DNA of 64,000 nt from Spirochaetia bacterium (GTDB lineage: Bacteria; Spirochaetota; Leptospiria; Leptospirales; Leptonemataceae). The stretch lies in assembly GCA_021413825.1 (NCBI GenBank), contig JAIOPQ010000043.1, forward strand, positions 1-64,000, given 5' to 3'. This document shows positions 60,232-64,000 of this stretch, one piece after another (position 1 is the stretch's first letter; every line of letters begins with the position of its first letter). The notes below the pieces were generated by a model. That model saw only the letters and a program-made list of their open reading frames with translations, was not told the origin of the DNA and did no database searches. The position numbers and the translations under genes were made by a program.

Positions 60232-60849
60232 TTGGCAACGATACGCAAACCCAGACACAAAACATGTAGGACAGTGGGTTACTGTCTCTATGGCAGCCCA
60301 AAATGTCCTTCAGTGAAGCGGCCAACGCCTCCGGGTCATCATTCGGACGGCCGGAAAAAGAAGAAATCGCCATTTGGTGAGCAGCTGCTCGAAAAGCAAA
60401 AATTGAGACTTACATACGGTCTCATGGAAAAGCAATTCTATACTACGTTTACTCGCGCTTCCCGCATGAAAGGCAACAAATCGGATAACTTCCTGATTCT
60501 CCTAGAGAGCCGCCTGATGACCCTGGTCTATCGGCTTGGTCTGGCTAGAACTGTATTTGATGCGCGCCAGTTGATTCGTCACGGCCACGTGACCGTGGAT
60601 GGTCAGCGCGTTGATATTCCAAGCTTCCTTGTGACCCCAGGACAGTTGATTGGGTTGTCAGACGAATCTAAAGGCCTGGACCGTATCAAAATGGGTCAGG
60701 AAACCAGGACGTCCGCAAGTGCGCCAACGCCATATCTTGAAATCCAGTCTGATGGTGTTTCAGGTAAGTTCCTGGGTGTTACAAACGCACATGATATTCC
60801 TGTAACTCGTATCAACGTCCAAAAGATCGTAGAATTCTACAGTAAATAA
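60232..60849 (+). CDS. rpsD: Ribosomal protein S4 (stand-alone copy)
   Basis: 205 residues, the normal length of S4. The N-terminal domain starts [26 protein letters not shown] with three Cys (a partial zinc-like set), then [11 protein letters not shown] and [22 protein letters not shown], the S4 rRNA-binding core; the S4 RNA-binding domain [40 protein letters not shown] follows. The start is TTG at 60232 with GGAG 8 nt upstream. It lacks the usual rpsM-rpsK-rpsD-rpoA neighbours. S4 usually represses its own translation, and the leader here may matter. Confidence 0.93.
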   Translation: MATIRKPRHKTCRTVGYCLYGSPKCPSVKRPTPPGHHSDGRKKKKSPFGEQLLEKQKLRLTYGLMEKQFYTTFTRASRMKGNKSDNFLILLESRLMTLVYRLGLARTVFDARQLIRHGHVTVDGQRVDIPSFLVTPGQLIGLSDESKGLDRIKMGQETRTSASAPTPYLEIQSDGVSGKFLGVTNAHDIPVTRINVQKIVEFYSK

Positions 60850-60994
60850 TTCGGCTCTGGCGGCCCCGGCGCCCGATCTCTGACCGGAAAGCGAAGCGGG
60901 CCTGCCCCTCGGCACGGAGTTCCGAGCCTCGTGCCGGGCCGGCACGACCTGGCGGACCCACCTGTGTACACAGTTTTGAATACTCGCTCGGAGC
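60850..60994. other. GC-rich structured spacer after rpsD
   Basis: About 145 bases of clearly higher GC than the rest, with a palindrome CGTGCCGGGCCGGCACG, a stem CTCGG...CCGAG (60915-60935 region), a repeat CTGGCGGnCCC twice ~90 nt apart, and CTCGCTCGGAGCGAG. It is bounded by rpsD and a terminator. It could be a small RNA or a highly structured 3' UTR; the conserved SRP RNA motif was looked for and not found. Confidence 0.4.
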
Positions 60995-61018
60995 GAGGCC
61001 TGAATCAGGCCTCTTTTT
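60995..61018 (+). terminator. Rho-independent terminator after rpsD and its spacer
   Basis: GAGGCCTGA / TCAGGCCTC form a perfect 9-bp stem with one-base loop followed by TTTTT (61014-61018). It overlaps the end of the convergent flaG gene (stop at 61005-61007). Confidence 0.85.
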
Positions 61019-61364
61019 CGAGTAACAGACCGGACATCTCCCGCATTCTAGCGGAAAACTCGAGTAGTTTGCTGGAAGGAACTTCCTGCATCACTTCCCC
61101 TGTCAGGTAATTCAATAACGATACCTGTAACGTTCCGTACTCAGGGTGAACCTTGAATTGAAACCTTGTGTGGTTGCGGTCTTCGTGAAACAGGTTCAGG
61201 GCTTGTACTGCGGATTGTATTTTCTTATTATTCTCAGGTGTACTGGCCACATCATGGCCTACGTCCTGAGTTCCGATTGCCTTCCCTGGCTCTGTTTCAG
61301 TGAGGCGCGCCACGGTTTCGCGTGGCATGGGCACCGAATGCCCAACTATGCTTACAGCTTCCAT
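61005..61364 (-). CDS. flaG: FlaG-family flagellar protein
   Basis: 119 residues. The conserved core is near the C-terminus: HTRFQFKVHPEYGTLQVSLL, LTGEVMQEVPSSKLLEFSARM, GLLLEKE, which matches FlaG (L-x-F-x-x-D-x-x-T-G-E-V-I-x-x-I-P). The N-terminal third is variable. AGGAG lies 8 nt upstream of the ATG. FlaG influences filament length or shaft structure in other bacteria; role in periplasmic flagella unknown. Confidence 0.85.
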   Translation of the reverse strand: MEAVSIVGHSVPMPRETVARLTETEPGKAIGTQDVGHDVASTPENNKKIQSAVQALNLFHEDRNHTRFQFKVHPEYGTLQVSLLNYLTGEVMQEVPSSKLLEFSARMREMSGLLLEKEA

Positions 61365-61491
61365 GTGCTATCTCCTGGGACATCCTGTCCCTGTTATGCC
61401 AATCGGAAACAGGATAGGGTACCTTAACGCTTCAGGAGAAAAAAAGTCAAGTTTCAGGAGCATCTGACCGACCGAAACGAGTCTGAGCAAT

Positions 61492-61520
61492 AAAAAAGCC
61501 GGGTCGCAAAACCCGGCTTT
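61492..61520 (-). terminator. Bidirectional Rho-independent terminator
   Basis: AAGCCGGGT / ACCCGGCTT stem with a CGCAAA loop; read on the minus strand it ends in TTTTTT, terminating the secreted hydrolase gene, and on the plus strand it ends in TTT. Confidence 0.85.
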
Positions 61521-61543
61521 CAGTTATCAGGACGAATCCCGAA

Positions 61544-62389
61544 TTAGCGACGGTTGTAGTCTTTTTTAGCGCCGCCGTGTGATTCGCTGCTTCCACCTTG
61601 CCATACTGTGTAGTAAGGAGTCCAACGATCATAGTTATAGTAGCAAGTGCTCAGCCAGAGGAATCCGCAAGCATATGACTCAGTCATACGTGCGCTGCCT
61701 CTAGTACAAGAAACGCCTACTCCAGTTACACGGTTAACGCTGCAAAGGCTATGGTTAGCCAGAACGCCGTCATCTTTAGCTGGGAGAAGTGGGCTGGTTA
61801 CGTTCAGGTAATCAGATCCTTCGCCAGATGTTGTGTAGTATGTGCGACCGCGAGCCTGGTTGTGATCAAAGCCACCGCGCGCTCCACCAGTACTAACTGA
61901 TTGGTCAAGTTGGCCACCCAGTGTGTCAAAGCCTAGCCATGACAGGTAAGAAGTAGAGAAATCAGCGAGTTCTGATCCACCAGCTGCAGAAGCCATCAGT
62001 TGAATGCGGCTAATGTTTGTGCTTGGGTTGTTCAGGCCGAAGTAAGCTGCGACTACAAGTCCACCAGTTGAGTGTGTGTAGATTTCGCAGGTGTTACCAG
62101 TTCCGCAGAAAACACGAAGTGCATCGTTCAGTTGTTTTTGAGCACCACAGTTGTTCCAGCTGTATGCGCCGCCGCTTTGAGTTCCGTCAAAGCCAACATA
62201 ACGAACGTTTGCAAGACCAGTTACAGTCCCGCCCCAATAGTTGTTATAGTCAGTTGTTCCGCTTGCTGTACTTGTCAGAGCCTGGCAATGGTTTGATCCA
62301 GAACGTCCGTGTACAAAAAGTTTGTAGGTAGCTGCCGAAAGATCTCCGGCTAACAGACCCACGAATGCTAACATTGCTAATTTACGCAT
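61544..62389 (-). CDS. Secreted alpha/beta-hydrolase, lipase-like
   Basis: 281 residues from the ATG at 62389, preceded by GGGGGAA. A signal peptide (AMLAFVGLLAGDLSA) precedes YKLFVHGRSG, nucleophile region EIYTHSTGGLVVAAYFG, an acid candidate in LLPAKDDGVLANHS, and a C-terminal His in SSESHGG. There are several Cys in pairs (SVNRVTGVGVSC, YACGFLWLSTC). Ser, Thr, Asn and Gly rich with codons such as AAC, CGT and GGT preferred, which may reflect high expression. Likely an extracellular or periplasmic lipase/esterase. A terminator follows at 61492. Confidence 0.85.
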   Translation of the reverse strand: MRKLAMLAFVGLLAGDLSAATYKLFVHGRSGSNHCQALTSTASGTTDYNNYWGGTVTGLANVRYVGFDGTQSGGAYSWNNCGAQKQLNDALRVFCGTGNTCEIYTHSTGGLVVAAYFGLNNPSTNISRIQLMASAAGGSELADFSTSYLSWLGFDTLGGQLDQSVSTGGARGGFDHNQARGRTYYTTSGEGSDYLNVTSPLLPAKDDGVLANHSLCSVNRVTGVGVSCTRGSARMTESYACGFLWLSTCYYNYDRWTPYYTVWQGGSSESHGGAKKDYNRR

Positions 62390-62477
62390 TGTTATTCCCC
62401 CTACGTGGTTTAAAGTGTATGGTGCAGTGTGCAAAAGTTTCTAAAAAGCGGCAAGCGCTTTTTGAGAAAAAAGGGAA

Positions 62478-63092
62478 TCAGGTTAATTTTTTCTGAGCGG
62501 AGAAGACGGCAATTTTCTCCTCTTCCTTGATCTCAATGTCCATCTCATCGAAGAGTTTGACCATTACCATCATGCCCCGCATCAGAGTAGTGGTGCTTGT
62601 GTACTTTCCAGCTTCGATGTCTTTTTCGAGCCTGACCTCACTCAGTCGATTTGTAATAGTGATGTGAAATACGTGATTCTCGATTGAATAGCGAATTGAG
62701 ATAGGGCTGTGATCGCTGTACTTGACGGCATTTTCCATGGCCTCGGTGGTCGCTATGCTAACATCCATGACGAAATCTTCATTTCCGCCATGAAACCGCA
62801 AATAGGACTCCAGGCGGGAGCGCACCATCTGAATGGGCGATTCACGAAGGTTGCCGGAAACCAGGTATTCCTGGCGTTCTTTCACTTCAATGGGTCCAGA
62901 AAGGATAAATTCGCCTTCAATGTCAGGGTGTGATTTAAAAATGCCCTGGCCGATGAGCAATTGCAGAGTTGGTCCGGCGTCTGCTATGGTTTGACCGGTG
63001 GCAAACGAGGCCCAGGCCGCGAAATCCTTGGCGGTTCCCTGGCATCCATCGCGCCCAAGCTTCACAAGTATTTGCTCCAGTGAGTCCGCCAC
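62478..63092 (-). CDS. GHKL-type ATPase, anti-sigma-factor-like (RsbW group)
   Basis: 204 residues from GTG at 63092. The C-terminal ~110 residues have the N-box VSIATTEAMENAVKYSDH and strand HVFHITITNRL, then LMRGMMVMVKLFDEM where a G2 box is expected; a canonical D-x-G-x-G is not clear, so ATP binding may be weak. The N-terminal ~85 residues (LEQILVKLGRDGCQG, GPTLQLLIGQGIF) are not recognised. It lies divergent from the nitrilase gene, and could act in partner switching. Confidence 0.75.
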   Translation of the reverse strand: MADSLEQILVKLGRDGCQGTAKDFAAWASFATGQTIADAGPTLQLLIGQGIFKSHPDIEGEFILSGPIEVKERQEYLVSGNLRESPIQMVRSRLESYLRFHGGNEDFVMDVSIATTEAMENAVKYSDHSPISIRYSIENHVFHITITNRLSEVRLEKDIEAGKYTSTTTLMRGMMVMVKLFDEMDIEIKEEEKIAVFSAQKKLT

Positions 63093-63216
63093 GTTGATAT
63101 GGGGACCAATGGAAGGAATCGTTTAGAACGCAAGCAAAAAGGGATTCGTGCCACGCGTAGATAGAATCGCTACAAGATTTTAAAGGATTGACATTCCCCT
63201 GGCAGGCTAGCACCCG

Positions 63217-63948
63217 ATGAGGGTGGGATTGGTAAAGATCTCTATCTTCCAGAAAACAATCCCTGAACCACTGGGACCTTCGGCTTTTAAAAAGCTTTCT
63301 GGACTTAAATCAGACTTTCTGGTTCTGCCGGAATATCTATTTGCAGATTCAACTGTGCGCGATCATGCAAATGGAATCGAGAAGAGCAAATCTACAATAG
63401 ACTGGCTGCTAAAGCTTAGCGATCTGTACAAAGGAATTATCATAGGTGGATCGGTCTTGCTGCAGGAAGACGGAAAGCTGTTTAATGCCACGCCAGTCAT
63501 TTACAACTCGCAGGTAGTTGACTATTATAGGAAACGCAATCTAACAGATAACGAAAAGAAGGTGTTCGCCGCGGGAAGTGAGCCAGGAATCTTCATTCTG
63601 GGCGGCTTCCGGTTCGGCGTTTTGATCTGTGCAGACGTGTTGCAACCAGAGCAGCTCGACGAGTTGGCCGCAATGGGGGTTCAACTTGTCTTCACCGTAA
63701 TGAACTCACCGTTTCGCGAAGAATCGGTTGAAGAAAAGCGTGCACGCGATGAAAAATTATTCTGCGGACCTGCGGCAAAGCACAACATGGTTATCGCCAA
63801 ATGCTGCGGTACTGGAACCACGTTTGGAAAAAAAATCCAGGGAAGATCGCTGGTGGTTACTCCCAATGGAATCAGCTGGCGCGTGTCCCTTGGCGAGGAA
63901 GATAAGGAGATCGTTAAGACAGTAATTGTTCAAGCGCCTTCAGCTTGA
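63217..63948 (+). CDS. Carbon-nitrogen hydrolase (nitrilase superfamily)
   Basis: 243 residues. The catalytic triad of the family is visible: Glu39 in VLPEYLF, Lys106 in DYYRKRNL, and Cys138 in LICADVLQP. Further elements GGSVLLQEDGKLFNATPVIY and RSLVVTPNG fit. It cleaves a non-peptide C-N bond; substrate not predictable. The ATG at 63217 begins directly after a ~124-nt spacer shared with the divergent GHKL gene. Confidence 0.92.
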   Translation: MRVGLVKISIFQKTIPEPLGPSAFKKLSGLKSDFLVLPEYLFADSTVRDHANGIEKSKSTIDWLLKLSDLYKGIIIGGSVLLQEDGKLFNATPVIYNSQVVDYYRKRNLTDNEKKVFAAGSEPGIFILGGFRFGVLICADVLQPEQLDELAAMGVQLVFTVMNSPFREESVEEKRARDEKLFCGPAAKHNMVIAKCCGTGTTFGKKIQGRSLVVTPNGISWRVSLGEEDKEIVKTVIVQAPSA

Positions 63949-64000
63949 ATCAATGCAGCAAACAACAGCGACGTACTGTACGGCTGGTAGCCCGGCATTT

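Noticed and set aside
60850-60994. SRP (4.5S) RNA gene
   Set aside because: The conserved GTCCGGAAGGA-type apical loop and its pairing partner are missing, though GGAA occurs.
1-64000. CRISPR arrays, insertion sequences and prophage genes
   Set aside because: No regularly spaced repeats, transposase, integrase or phage structural protein was recognised anywhere in the window.

Overview
The window reads as chromosomal DNA of a spirochaete, most likely from the Leptospirales (Leptospira/Leptonema/Turneriella side). The best evidence is a FlaB-type periplasmic flagellin (39499-40344) with a typical spirochaetal central segment, a FlaG homologue, many lipoproteins with short permissive lipoboxes (L-S-S-C, L-A-S-C, A-S-T-C), Lipid A and heptose genes (lpxA, gmhA), and large PP2C/GAF/kinase-like signalling proteins of the kind common in Leptospira. 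Base composition is near balanced and gene density is very high, with many 1-60 nt overlaps. No tRNA, rRNA, CRISPR array, IS element or phage gene was seen.

Layout. 1-3033: a partial aromatic-rich, probably outer-membrane protein and a membrane protein with a degenerate sulfatase-like tail. 3051-12324: glgX, a GHKL ATPase, a 1754-residue kinase-like/AAA/TPR/GAF/PP2C protein, tpiA and a 70-residue protein. 12374-16438: a thiolase-marR operon with two palindromic operators, then an EcoRII-like restriction-modification pair. 16453-21626: degenerate metallo-beta-lactamase lipoprotein, pyrC, double-hotdog thioesterase, a second GHKL ATPase and an HD/LuxR regulator. 21707-31094: hydrolase, orphan sulfate-binding lipoprotein, an lpxA / secreted protein / CHASE2-PP2C operon, an exbB-exbD-pbpC operon, and gmhA. 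31164-38399: TPR and FecR lipoproteins, transglutaminase-like protein, a 29-residue membrane peptide overlapping a UbiA-like gene, FKBP, a membrane-anchored AraC regulator and a DUF1569 protein. 38630-41290: flagellin region with an intact flaB and a second flagellin broken by a 152-bp deletion. 41365-50486: mostly exported proteins (lipoproteins, an exported class II cyclic-nucleotide phosphodiesterase, a Cys-rich lipoprotein with a hexanucleotide repeat, two beta-propeller lipoproteins) and a chemoreceptor. 50486-59502: surface-glycan-like group (two GT-C-type membrane proteins, acyltransferase, SGNH hydrolase, O-antigen-ligase-like protein) interrupted by a SRPBCC membrane protein and a radical SAM protein. 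59520-63948: methyltransferase, stand-alone rpsD, a GC-rich structured spacer, flaG, a secreted lipase-like protein, a third GHKL-type protein and a nitrilase-family enzyme.

Two themes recur. First, regulatory proteins of the partner-switching type are concentrated here: two PP2C/SpoIIE phosphatases and three GHKL ATPases, without a STAS antagonist in the window. Second, several proteins keep a fold but have lost canonical catalytic residues (kinase-like domain, sulfatase-like domain, metallo-beta-lactamase, HD domain), suggesting sensor or scaffold roles. No single clearly new defence or mobile system is evident; the strongest testable items are the GHKL paralogues, the CTG start of the giant signalling protein, the MarR operators, the broken flagellin, and the GC-rich spacer after rpsD.
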